From the NCBI RefSeq assembly GCF_000516985.1, contig NW_006917093.1:2356001-2420000 (forward strand): 64,000 nucleotides of DNA, read 5' to 3'. A program made the position numbers and the translations under genes. The stretch comes from Pestalotiopsis fici W106-1 (lineage: Eukaryota; Ascomycota; Sordariomycetes; Amphisphaeriales; Sporocadaceae). The notes beneath the pieces are model-generated. The model saw only the letters and a program-made list of their open reading frames with translations. It had not been told where the DNA came from and did no database searches. This document shows positions 24,652 to 35,635 of this stretch, one piece after another. Position 1 is the first letter of the stretch. Every line of letters starts with the position of its first letter.

Positions 24652-26817
24652 ATGAACTACACGAGAAAGAGTAAGGACAGGCCCGCTCTTCCCTGTGTAT
24701 AGTTGCAACACCTCATTGAAACAGAGCTAACATTACTATTCAAGGGGCACTCCTGGCCTGTGACTTTTGCAGGTACATCTTAACTAAAACTTACGATCAA
24801 GTGACTCGGCACGAGACTAATGATACTATAGGCATAGGAAAAGACGGTGCGACGGCCAGAGGCCTTGCTCAACTTGTCGGGATTCAAATGCAGACTGTGT
24901 CTACAAGGAGTTACCATATGACCGGTTGGTAACAGCGCCTCGTCTTTTCCCCGATCGCTTTGAGCTGACATGAGAATAGGATTGAGGATGCAAGTCCGGC
25001 CGCCGTGGCCGATCGCCTGGCTCGGATCGAGGCGCTCCTCGAGCAACAGGGCCAGCAGCTGCGGCAGATGACGAGCGGCTCAACCCCGAACAGCTCATCT
25101 GCCGTTCCTTTTGACTATACGCAGTCTTCATCGCCTGTGTTCTCCAAGTTCTCCGAGAATAACGAGATACCCTCGTTCCCGCAAGAGCAGGCCGAAACGC
25201 CCACCTTTCTGATTCCAAAGGGACACACCAATCTGACGACGACGATATTGGCTTTGCCTCAGCTACGGGAGCAGTTAGGCGATTTTCCTAGGGACTATTT
25301 TTATAGAATTGAGGAAAACCAGCCCTTGCCTGAGTCTCTCAGATCTTCACAAACCGACCGCAGAGCATGGCCTCCTCTACGGCAAGCGGTCGTGAGTAAA
25401 TTGTCCGAGAGCTACTTCCGCAACGTTCATTCGCGCCAGCCACTGCTAAACCTGGGCGAATTTCATCTGTGGCAATCCAAACTTTTAAAGAAGCAGCCGA
25501 TAGCCGATGCAGAAGCTGCTATTTGTCTCTTGGTTTATGCGCTGGGAGCCGTTACGACACCCATGGCCGCGAGTCCCGATGCGAGCGACGGGGTTTTGGG
25601 ACTTGGTTTCTTTCGGCCAGCACTGGCTTTGATCTTGCACGAATACACATGGAATTTCAAACCAGATCTGGTCGTGGTCCAGGGACTTTTGCTTGCGGGT
25701 TCTTACTTTTCCCACTTGGGACGGCCATTGCATAGTTGGAGGATGTCATATTTAGCCTCTCAGAGATTTCTGCAGACCATAGAACTGTGAGTACCCAATG
25801 AGTTTGACTTCTATCGTGTATCATGATCTGACCAAAACATCCAGCCGTCGTAGTGAAGATGCCGATGGGGAGTATCACGAGGCAGAACTTCGTGTATTCT
25901 GGCAGTGCTTCCAAGAAGACTGGTAAGTTTGAATGCAGCCATGACCCAAAACATCCAAAGTCCTAACATTTAAGTTTAGTAATAGAGCAGAAGATTTGGA
26001 TGTTATACGCAGCGGTATAGAGCCGCTTGGCGACAAGATGCCATTACCGCACAGCATGGATCCGAGCGACCACGAGGAAACCATCCACTTGTTTGCAGAG
26101 ATTGCGATTCGCAGACTTCTTAACCGCGTCCACAGCTCTCTGTACAATCCAGAATCGGAAAACCACTTTCCTGGCATGGTCGATCCAGCCATAAGCAAGC
26201 AAGGTCTGAGTTTGCAGCAACTGCTCACACTCAGCTCAGAACTGGACCGGCAGCTGGAGGAGTGGTACGTTTCAATCCCCGATGTAATTCGCCCCCCGCG
26301 TGGCGTCGAGCCCATCCTAAACGAACGTGGCCGCATCTTGCGCATCCGCTATTACGCCGCCCGACACATAATCCACCAGCCTTTTGTTCTCTACGCGGCA
26401 GCGCAGCAGTCCCGGGCCACTTCGATGTCATCGGCCCAGACGTCACCAGGCCGTGCAGCACCGGCGCCACCGCCTTCTCACTCACCACCACCAACGGACG
26501 GTCTTTTGCCGCAGGTCGTTGTGGAAAAGTGCGAGGCATGCATTGAGTCATGCGTTACCTTTCTGTACAATATGATCGAGCAACTCGATCAGCGCTCGTG
26601 CTGCTTGTGGTCTGCATCGCAGAGCTGCCTGGCATGTTTTCTCGTATTGCTCTTGGCGGAGAGCTGTCCGCAGTTGCAGCACTTTGTACCACCTATGCGA
26701 GGCTTGCAAAAAGCGGCCATTGGAAAACTGGGAAAATGGGCAATCGAGTCTTCGAGTTTTGAGGCTGTTGTCGCCATTATGAAGAAGCTGGTGTTTAGGG
26801 AGGTGCGAAGCATGTAG
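24652..26817 (+). CDS. Zn2Cys6 transcription factor with fungal-specific TF domain
   Basis: Six exons: 24652-24670, 24745-24772, 24832-24924, 24980-25786, 25845-25922 and 25980-26817, encoding 620 aa. The zinc cluster has Cys at 12, 15, 22, 28, 31 and 38 (CDFCRHRKRRCDGQRPC), split between exons 2 and 3, with the start MNYTRK on a 19-nt exon. A short coiled-coil linker follows (RLARIEALLEQQGQQLRQM). The middle-homology / fungal-specific TF domain is recognisable from about 180 (NVHSRQPLLNLGEF) to about 450 (RIRYYAARHIIHQPF). All introns have CTAAC/CTGAC/CTAAT-like branch sites and consistent phases. The first in-frame ATG of the large exon would miss the DNA-binding domain; I chose 24652 because it restores the full cluster. 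Target genes are unknown. Confidence 0.85.
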
Positions 26818-27447
26818 TGAGCTTTCTCTCGCTTGTTTGCCAGCGAATAACGTTTCGAATGAGTAGTACGATAGGAAACGAATGATGTAAGAGAATTTCG
26901 AACCTGCGGTCAAATGATGAGATTGAACGATGTTGATGTTCAAGTGGTGTAAAATGGAACAATTTCTTATTAGCTAGAATTACTATCTCCTTTAACTATA
27001 GTAATACCATACGTACTGGTTTTAATGATTTATGAATATAGTTATCCGTGTGCGGAATGCGTTGAAGATAGGTCTCAAGATCAATATAAAAGAGACGCTC
27101 CGCATCTCGGCCACATCTTGAATGATGAGAAGCACTCACGGGAATACAAAATATACTCAGTGGAGAGAAGAGGCTGTATATACATACATGTATCAGCTGG
27201 TATCTTGGTGAGGCCTAGAATCAAAATCAGAGGCACAATGAAAAGTTCACCCAACAGAGCCACCAGAGGTGTTTACAAGACCAGGATGAGCTCAGGAGGC
27301 GTCTTGATGTTCACAATCATCGTACTATGAGAGGCTATCCATACAAACAAGCAAGATCTGGAGCGTGAATCTCCATTGTACCATTTTTGTCTCCCTAAGA
27401 CCACAATTCGTCAATGCCTATCCCGACAAAATACCACATTTACCGCT
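26818..27447. other. Intergenic 3' region
   Basis: AT-rich gap between two converging genes. Only short frames are present and nothing recognisable is seen. Confidence 0.5.
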
Positions 27448-28786
27448 CAGCCCAATTTCACCCACAGGCCGAGTGTATGATATCCCACGGCATTAGTAAG
27501 CTATGAGCATGGCAAGTCAGTAGGTGATACAATTAATTTAATGCTGATTGGGCAGATGGTCCAAGATCATACCTTAGGATCCTTGATTCTACGCTTCCGA
27601 AGTTGTCTCTCAATGCGCGGGTTTTCTTGCTGTTCTGACCCCGCCCAAAACCAAGAGTCTTGCCGGATAGGAGGGTTCACTGTGCTTTGATGTCTCGGCT
27701 TCTCGATCAACGGTCCGGACCGCATGCGCTCTTTCGCGTTAAACCTCTGTGGTGCGAGTCCGGCAGAAAACGTAGATTGTCGATTCATAGGTTCTGGAGG
27801 GGGCGTTGGGGGTGCAGACGGCGTAAAGATTGACGGGGGCGCAGGGTCCTGGACAACTTCTGTGCTAGCTGTTCGAACCGCCTTGGATGTGGTGGATACG
27901 ACTTCCGAGGGGTTTAAATGTGCAACAGGATGCAAGAGGTCTTCATCTGAGCGGATCAAATCGATATACGTCCATGCGCAGACCAAATTTGTCGCAGATA
28001 TTTCTGTCAGTTAATCGCCAAAACAGCTGGGCTGTTGTCATTGGATCCATGGTGTACTCTTTTAGTACTGATGTCAATGCCGCAGTAAAATTGTTTGACC
28101 TGGGCCGAAGTTTCCTCGACGTTTCCATAAGCGCCGAGGATCTCGCATCGGCGCCGGCACTTGATTTCTCGTGGTACGATTGATGTGGCGTGACAACAGT
28201 CAAACAGGAACAGAACGTCGCAAGTTGCCAGGGTGATGATAAGTTCGATGCTATCCCATTCTAGGCGAGAAGGCTCCTTAATCTGACGATTGAACCAGGA
28301 ACCCTTGCGACTAGATGAATCATAGTCACCATGTTCCCCGTAGTAAAGAATAAATAGACTGTTCCCGAGCTTCTTCCCGGAAGGAACCGTTTTTCTGCCT
28401 ATAGAGTCAACGTGGGCTGATATCTCTCTGTTGAACTGGCGCAATGGATCTGACCCGAGTTCGTCGTCGCTGCTCTCCAATTTAACTTCCTCTGTCATGT
28501 AACCATATTCATCTTCGAGTAAGCGTCTCAATTCACCCGCGGATTCAATAATTTGGGAGTAATTATTGTCTTCCCAGGTGATGAAGCAGGCTAGAACATT
28601 ATCATATGTTTGAGGTTTCGCGAGCATATGGGGGATTTCCTGGTTCAATTTTTCAACAAAAGCTTCGATATGGGGGACATGGTCTGGCAGCGGCTGAGAA
28701 ACAGACTCTGCATTGCCAGGCGCAGTAGGGTGAGCAGGTTGATGATTTTCCAGAGTCACTGGCGAGGCTACAGTAGCTGCCGCCAT
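27448..28786 (-). pseudogene. Caspase-like protease gene, frame-broken
   Basis: From the ATG at 28786 (context ACCATGG) the frame runs to about 28100. A disordered lead is followed by a caspase-like (peptidase C14) fold: YDNVLACFITWEDN, then the His motif YYGEHG (His about 152) and the Cys motif LFLFDCCHA (Cys about 197-198), both catalytic positions present. At about 28090-28110 the similarity (FTAALTSVLKEY) jumps to another frame. It jumps again near 27985-28000, into a Pro-rich region (to 27567). No short intron explains either change. A GTATGA donor at 27569 and an acceptor near 27494 would add a last exon ending at 27448. Secreted or membrane signals are absent; cytosolic by family. Either a recent pseudogene or two sequencing indels. 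Neighbours are two further broken accessory genes. Confidence 0.6.
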
Positions 28787-29088
28787 GGTGTTCAAAAATT
28801 CATCCACATTTAGCACTCTCTTCGATGCCACTGAAGTTCATTGTTGCACAAATGGTAGAAGTTCGAGAGGAGTTGAGATCTGAGACTGAAACAAAAGACA
28901 ACACGTGCATGGGAAAATGCTAACACCCGCCGCAAGACCCCGTCTCAGTTGATGTACTGAGTAAGATCAAGCAGCCACGCCTGTTTGGCGTCGATACAAA
29001 CATGCCAACAACTGCTAGATCCACTTGATCATTCGTGTTCTCCTTCCTTCGCAAACTGCCATCAATATTTACAAGCATTTGGATTGTC
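28787..29088. promoter_or_regulatory. Divergent promoter region
   Basis: About 300 bases separate the starts of the caspase-like gene (minus) and the CorA-like gene (plus). No specific element is identified; the shared position is the only evidence. Confidence 0.4.
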
Positions 29089-30923
29089 ATGGATTACGCT
29101 ATAGGACCTTTGGACGATCCATGGGTACTACGAAGGTCTCGGACGCAAACATTGTCTTGGCGACCTCCTCTTTACACATACTCCAATGTACTGGAAGGAG
29201 ATCATTGGCATGCCGAGCCGAACAGCCATCCACCCAGGAGGGTGAAAAGAGGCGACATACCAAGTTTCGACAGTACGTCATACGATAGGAGTGCTTTGGG
29301 AATTCTTGGCTTCGACGTAGATGGTGAGTGGAATAACGTGAATCAGGCACCAAAACCGAGAGGCATTTCAAATGTCATGCTTTGCTGCGTGCTAGATTCA
29401 AATTCAACTCTCGTTAACACGAGCGTAGATGGCCAACACAGCATAGTAGAAGACGTTGACTACACAAAGTACCACGAACGGCCAGGCGACTGGAAAGAAC
29501 TTTGTCATCTCATGTGCGTCATCTTGGTACCTCTGTAAGGTAGAGGTGGTATTGCTGCTAATAATATGTGTTGTTATAGAACATTACCGGCCGTTGAAAA
29601 TCTGAACTATTACGTTTCCTATAAGCCCGGCCGCGCCTCATGGAATCATTATTGGTCTCCAACCGGAGCCAAGCGCGACTCGGAAGCACTGCTTGAATAT
29701 TTCATGACAATGAACCATATTCAAGAACCTTCTCAGCTTCTGCCTCTCGACGCTAGAGCAGCACTGTTCTATAACCTACCAGGGCTAATGGTGCATTCGG
29801 CAGACTACCAGGAGCGATACACTGAGTATGCGCAGAGAGCCAGTCCGCGGTCTCCCAAGTTACCCTCAGCTTTCTACTCTTGGGATAGAGAGCAAAACAC
29901 ATTACCAGGATTGTACTTTAGCATCTTCTATCTAAAGAAAGCCGGAAAGAGAGACGGCAGCAGGCTCTGGGGTACAGACAGCAAGCATCTGCAATACTCG
30001 AGACAACATCTGGTTTATCCGAATGACGGAGAGTGATATACCAAGAATGCTCCTCGGTCATGACAACATAGATTCACCACCACTAGATCTCGATCTAGAA
30101 ACATTGGCCGCTATTGTCAACTTCTGCTTTCTATTCCGACTCTGCACACTTGCAACCTGTGGCTAGATGATACAACTTGTGGAACAAGCCGTCTTCAACC
30201 TGTGGGACCCGTCTGAAATTGTGACAATCAAAATCAGCCATGTCGAATTTTACCTTGAGCAAAATATCAGAACTCTTGGAATGGTCCGAACATGGGTTCT
30301 GAGGAACTACAAGGCAGTAGGGAAGGAAGAGGAGCCCCTTTCCGCGGAGTATGTGCAAGTGATCGACATGTTTGACAGCAAGATACCTGAAATGATAAGC
30401 AAACTAGAGCTCCTCCTCGGCTCAGCAATTGCATCACTCAAGGAAGCTGGCGACGCATCTGCTGAAAGACTGCTACGACTGAGCACGAATCAACTCCAAC
30501 TTGGCTTTGTTTCGCAAAACACCATCTCGAGTGCAACCACTCTAGTTCTCATCTTCATTCCGTTGATATTCGTTTCGGTAAGTTGGGACTTGTTTGAAAA
30601 CAAAAAATATGCAAGACGCTGCTAATAACTTGGCCATGGGATAGACACTCTTTAGTACTAACACAATCCACTTCTATCCGGACGGGGATGTCTTCTCGCG
30701 TGCAGCCCTATCCAGTTGGTTGCAAGTATCTCTCCCCCTTTGCGAGTGTACTTTTCTTGCTGTCTTCGTGTCAACTCGCCTTGCCACCGAGAGTACAGAA
30801 TTCTTTACGCGAGTCCTCGGAATATTTGGATGGGAATGGTTCAGAAGGACTGAGGGGTCAGCCGGAAGATCCGTATATGGTCCAGAAGGGTCCGGAATCC
30901 GTGCAGAACCGCCAGACGTATGA
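29089..30923 (+). pseudogene. CorA-like two-helix membrane protein gene, broken
   Basis: Recognisable exons are 29089-29534, 29580-about 30000, about 30002-30577 and 30645-30923. The C-terminal part carries a helical stretch and two membrane segments (SSATTLVLIFIPLIFVS, then LPLCECTFLAVFVSTRLA), the pattern of fungal CorA-like proteins, a family related to Mg2+ channels and frequent in accessory genes. Introns at 29535-29579 (branch GCTAAT) and 30578-30644 (branch GCTAAT) are canonical. Between them the frame changes: the frame of exon 2 ends at 30036, while coding-like sequence continues in another frame from before 30002. That frame then meets an in-frame TAG at 30164-30166, just before a good continuation. 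The TAG could be an acceptor, but no matching donor restores frame. Probably a pseudogene; start at 29089 is the first suitable ATG. Confidence 0.55.
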
Positions 30924-31342
30924 CGTAGGTGTAGGTATATCTGAAATAGGAGAGCCCGAGGTAATGTTTGATTGATTTCTGTTTGACTTGGGACATGGTT
31001 CTTTTCCTTCAGGAGTATCTAGTTGAGTGAGACAAATATTACTAATTTAGATGTACCTTTGCGTTTGAAACTCTTTCAGCTACAGATACCATGGCTTTTA
31101 GCTTGCCAAGAATCGTATCTTGAGACATTGAGAGGTTATATTTCATATCACTCTGCGACTTCCTTTCACGTCGACCCCTCCTTTCCCTCTTGTTTGTCCT
31201 CTCGATCTTCCCCCATTCCCTCCCCTGTATTAATATTATTGGCTACCTTGGTACTTCTGTTGAGTATCACGCCCAGAATCCCGCTTTGAAAGCTACACCC
31301 TTCCGCAATTCATGCCGAGTGCACAGGGCGTGATCTCCCACC

Positions 31343-32461
31343 ATGGTTCACGGCGACGAACGGCGACCCGACATAATTTACTGGAGATGTTTGCAGCACA
31401 AGAAAGACGACCATGCGGCGTACCCTGCCATTGACGCTGCTAATTTGAAACCTGGTGTCTGTGGCTATTTCGACAGAGACTGAGACTGGAAGCTCGTCGT
31501 GGACCTGGCCACTCCCGCCGAGTAACTTCGCCTTGATGGCTATACGGCATTATCCAAAGACCAGGACATATCATTCGTGGATCCCAACAGCGGTGCAGAA
31601 GAAGTCTGGGGTCAGCGAATATCCCACGATGTAGAAAGAATCGAAGTGACGGGTGAAATGAGTGCGCAGTGAGTCATGACAAGCCAGCTTGGTCTCAGAC
31701 ACTGTTTCATATGATACTGCAAGAACTAACATGCCGAAACACAAAGGCACCAAGGTGCGGGCGGCGCAGTGTCCGTCAGATATAGATCATCCTCAAAAGA
31801 AACCGCAGTTCTGCTGACTCAGGGACCCATCTCAAGATGCCATACCGGGGTCAAGGACCAGGTCTTTCTAGACTGGATGAGAGACAACGCTGCCAAGATT
31901 GTTCAAGAAAATACAGAAGCCAAAGATTGGGGGCTCTGGATTGTTACCAAGACTTGCAGTGCTACACGTTGTGCCTTCTCTGTCGTCGAGTCTAGGGGTA
32001 CTGAGTTTTCATGGTATATCAGCGCGGAGGCAGCAGGTGTTGCTCAATTGTCTCCAACAGCAACATGTAAGGGTGCCTCCGCCCCAAATTCACCATCAAC
32101 TTTAATTCGCCTAGTTTGATGTGATTGCGCTGACTGGTATTTTCAAAGGGTGGAGCAGCCATGATGCTAGTGAATGGACGATGAGCTTACGTAAGGCTTG
32201 CTTTTGTTTCCTGATGCGGTACTTCGCATCCTTCCTGACATGATTCAATAGGCTAAAGGTGTCATACTCTTCATGTGTGGTATTAAATGGATACCGAAGC
32301 GAATTCAATGGAAAAGCAATGCCCTCAACCCCATCCTAGACAAAGACAAGCAGAAGCATAGAGGAAAGGGGCAGAATCTTCCTATTGTCGAGGTTGTAGA
32401 GGGCACGGATGAGTGCGGAGAGCTCACTCAATTCGAGGCCCATTCTTTTCCCAGTCGATGA
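31343..32461 (+). pseudogene. Gasdermin-like (tentative) gene with internal stops
   Basis: From the ATG at 31343 the frame reads through LKPGVCGYFDRD, then TGA at 31481-31483 and TAA at 31523-31525, yet stays coding-like on both sides (DWKLVVDL; YTALSKDQDISFVDP). A canonical intron (31669-31746, branch CTAAC) leads in phase to 31747 and to GLWIVTKTCSATRC, a motif shared by a fungal protein family. A further donor near 32066 and acceptor at 32146-32147 join a short exon. The last recognisable part (GVILFMCGIKW) ends at 32461, with an awkward junction near 32200. Layout and the beta-strand motif recall gasdermin N-domains and fungal gasdermin-like proteins, which often lie beside protease genes. 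That family call is inference. With two stops the gene is very likely dead. Confidence 0.45.
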
Positions 32462-33494
32462 GGAGGAATCGTTCTCGCAGCACGTAGAAAATTCAAGTGA
32501 TTGCAAAGGAAATCGGAGTGAAATGGACACCTCTACGCGGGAGACTCCTTTGGGCCATATTTTTTTTTTTGATCTTCAAGCTGGGGCGATCACTACCATT
32601 TTTCTCTATTGTCTCTATTCTTTATGGAATTAATCTTCCTGTCCTATTCACCTTGGTTTACTTATTAACACAACCGCATTCACTATCTGCCTATGCGAAA
32701 CAATATCTCACCTGAGCCGATATGCGAAGGGGGAACTGAAGACGAGATGATCGAGGAAGCATTAAAAGATGTCTAACTTAATCTCTAATCTACAAAAGAA
32801 AAGTGCTAAAGAGCGACTATATACCCACGCAGATGATCTGCGGTGTGTACTGACTACGTCAGTAAGACACAATGCTTATAAGGGATGAGTACAAAATCTG
32901 GCGACCATGTACGGCAAGTTACAAAAAGCTTTTACAGATTGCATAATGAGAGGAATGAGCCTTTGGTGGAATCATGGATATAATAAATAATCTTTACCCA
33001 ACTTGGACACGCGCTATGTTTTGCATCTGGCGAATGCCCCTCGGGGAGTAAATTCAGTCTTTTCAAGTACCATGCCCACTTTATTCAGTGCTCGATCCCT
33101 CCAAACCTTGTCTCTGACATCGACCCTCCAAGATGTGATAAGGCGAAGAAGCAAGTCGTGCAACTCCAGGTTGGCCAATGTCCGAGGAAGCCAAGATAAT
33201 TCTTGATGTAATTGCACATAAAGTGGCAATAGTGTTGGAACGAGTCTCCTTGAACCGCCTTGGCTACCTGTGATTGGCAAATACTTGTAAGCCTTCAGAG
33301 TTTAAACAAGAAGAAGAAAAGAAATATCTGTTGCTTTACATCCGAGCCCCGCACAATCTCCTCAGGTTCGACATGGCCAAGTACAAAAACCTCCTATAAA
33401 GCCTCAAAGAAAGTGCCTTTTAATGGTCTTTGGTAAATATTCAGATTGGCTTCTGTTATAGAACTCATCATCTTTCACCCATTGACGTTTCGAA
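32462..33494. other. Intergenic region with repeat copy A
   Basis: Apart from the 165-bp repeat nothing is recognised. The region is A/T-rich with short frames only. The last ~200 bases should hold the promoter of the secreted protein at 33495. Confidence 0.45.
32706..32870 (+). repeat. Dispersed 165-bp repeat, copy A
   Basis: The stretch from TCTCACCTGAGCC to ...TACGTCAGTA matches 61184-61350 in the same orientation over its whole length. By my hand alignment most differences are transitions, and this copy is the more A/T-rich, as RIP would leave. The 3' end holds nested inverted repeats (ACCCACGCAG facing CTGCGG; TACTGAC facing GTCAGTA). No terminal inverted repeat bounds it. Confidence 0.8.
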
Positions 33495-34460
33495 ATGTCT
33501 TCCATTATTATGATGCTTTCATCAACACTAGTGACGACAGGCTTGTCTGCTTATACCACAACATCATCAACCTGTTTCATTCTTCAGGGCACATACACAA
33601 ATGGTACAAGTCTGGGGTTCCTTGCTGTTGAGGATTACCAGTTTGGAGTTTGGGCTTCATTCGTCGGTGAGAGCTCGCGAGGAACAAAGCTTGGCATCGA
33701 TGGAATCACTGGTAACCTAATCAATTACGATGGGGAAAGTGTGCAGCAAGGGTTTACGGCCTCGACATATTGGGATGGCATAAACAATGTTGCGGGCTCT
33801 ATCGTCTTCGACATGCTGTACTTTGATAATCCACAAAGTCTACTGGATCCAGAGAGCAACGAACACATTGCGGCCGTGTGTGAAGTCGACTCCAACAACA
33901 TCCTAGCTTGCGCTCACCGCTGGAGCCCGGACTATCAAATCTTCTCGTATTGCCCCCAAAACGATATTGGCTTGGTCATTGGCGACGGCAGTGATCCGAG
34001 GTTCGATTGCGAGCCTATCGTGCTGCGTGCGAATGCGGCCCAGGGCTGCGTTCTTCCAACAAGCACACCCGTCTCATCGCCCACACCAACCCGGACACTA
34101 ACCACGTTGCCCACGGGCACCGTGTCGCCATCGAGCCAGCCCTTGTGCATGGGAGGAAAGACACAATGTGCGGACGGCTTCTTGGTCAGGTGCGACAAGA
34201 ATGTATACAACGACAGCACAAAATGGACTCTTGCCGGCGGCGTTCTGGACGAGCCTATTGGAGACTTGCCCGTCACGTCGAGCCTAGAGTGCCACCAGGC
34301 TTGCGTCAATAGAGCCACATGTGCAGCGTGGAAGTACTTTGAACATTCCTTCGATTGGCTCTACTGTTGGCACACAAATGAAACTATTGCTGGTAATGTT
34401 CATTTTCATGTTTCAGACTTTGCGTCCTACAGATTCGGAGTGAGAGGTGCATGTACTTAA
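33495..34460 (+). CDS. Secreted protein with C-terminal PAN/apple-like module
   Basis: Single exon, 321 aa. The first ~22 residues are hydrophobic and fit a signal peptide (MSSIIMMLSSTLVTTGLSAYT). The N-terminal half (about 25-190) contains paired cysteines and no named domain. A Ser/Thr/Pro linker (about 195-225) is probably O-glycosylated. The C-terminal part has the cysteine pattern of a PAN/apple-type module (LECHQACVNRATCAAWKYF, then YCWH), which binds proteins or sugars. It is expected outside the cell or at the wall. Function unknown. The start ATG at 33495 begins the signal peptide directly; an overlapping out-of-frame ATG is ignored. Confidence 0.75.
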   Translation: MSSIIMMLSSTLVTTGLSAYTTTSSTCFILQGTYTNGTSLGFLAVEDYQFGVWASFVGESSRGTKLGIDGITGNLINYDGESVQQGFTASTYWDGINNVAGSIVFDMLYFDNPQSLLDPESNEHIAAVCEVDSNNILACAHRWSPDYQIFSYCPQNDIGLVIGDGSDPRFDCEPIVLRANAAQGCVLPTSTPVSSPTPTRTLTTLPTGTVSPSSQPLCMGGKTQCADGFLVRCDKNVYNDSTKWTLAGGVLDEPIGDLPVTSSLECHQACVNRATCAAWKYFEHSFDWLYCWHTNETIAGNVHFHVSDFASYRFGVRGACT

Positions 34461-34516
34461 CTAGACTGGAAAACTCTACCTGTATACTAGGTCTACTCAG
34501 CTATATTATACATGCT

Positions 34517-35635
34517 TTATATTTTCAAAAGTAGCTTCCCGACCGTTTTTCGGCTCTCAAGATCCTTATGCGCTTGCGCTGCTTCCTTCCAATCGTATAC
34601 ACTAGGCGTCCGGATTTTCACGGTACCATTCTGGAGTTTTTCAAAAACCTTTGAAGCGTAATATGTATACGATTCTCTGGTTGAAACGTAGTGTTGAGCT
34701 GTCGGCTGGATCACCTTTAGGTTCTTCTCCCTAATAAGGGATAAATCGAGCGGCGGAATTGGCCCACCTGGTGGGTATAATGTCAGAAGACTATCGTGTC
34801 ACGAAAGAGCGTAACTTACTTGAACTCCCAAAGTAGACAACCGTCCCTTTCATTTTGGTCACAGCGATGCTATCTCTCCAAGTGTCTTTGCCAACGCTGT
34901 CAAATACCTGAAGGTTTATAAAGCATTAGCTGTTGTGTGAGTACCGAGACAGACTTCACTAACCGCGTCAACTCCTTTTCCACCCGTGAGAGTCTTTACC
35001 TGCTCGGACCAAGACTCTCCCGAAGAGGCCCTGTAATCGATAACATGGGCAGCGCCGAACTCCTTGACCAGGGCGCATTTATCGGGCCCTCCAGCTGTTG
35101 CGATTACGGTGATGCCCTCGGCCTTGAGGAGTTGGCACAAGATCAAACCAGTACCCCCGGCCGCCGCATGTACAAGCACGACATCACCCTTTTTGGCCGG
35201 GTACGCTTCTTCGATCAAAGACAGCGCAGTCATGCCGGTCAAATGACTGGCGACGGCATCTTGCTCGGATACTCCATCAGGAAGGTGAATAACCTTGTCC
35301 TGGTTGACAGCTGTGTATTCCGCATATCCACCGAGACCAATCCAGACGACCTTTTCACCAGGCTGGAAATTGTACGGATTATCACCTGCAATCTCCGCGA
35401 TAGTTCCACTTCCTTCCGATCCAAGGATCAAAGGGTAGCCAGCTGGAGAAGGATAACGTCCAGTGCGCATGTAGATGTCTATAAAATTGACCCCAGCGAA
35501 GCGGTTCCGAATAAGTACCTGGCCTGCCTTGGGCCTAGGCACGGGACCCGATATGATCTGAAGTTGTTCGGGGTCGCCAGTCTGTTTCACGACGATTGAT
35601 TGGGCCGTAGGAGGGACGTCTGAAACTTTAGACAT
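34517..35635 (-). CDS. NADPH quinone oxidoreductase (zeta-crystallin type)
   Basis: Exons 35635-34964, 34907-34820 and 34767-34517 encode 336 aa, the normal length. Medium-chain dehydrogenase/reductase superfamily, zinc-free quinone oxidoreductase branch. The GroES-like part has NRFAGVNFIDIYMRTGRYP and GSEGSGTI. The Rossmann part has the nucleotide-binding VHAAAGGTG (about 156-164). The C-terminus contains FEKLQNG and ends EAAQAHKDLESRKTVGKLLL, as in bacterial Qor. It lacks the structural-zinc cysteines. Both introns have canonical ends and the phases (0, 1) fit. It reduces quinones with NADPH in the cytosol by family. Faces the secreted-protein gene tail to tail with 56 bases between the stops. 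Confidence 0.92.
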
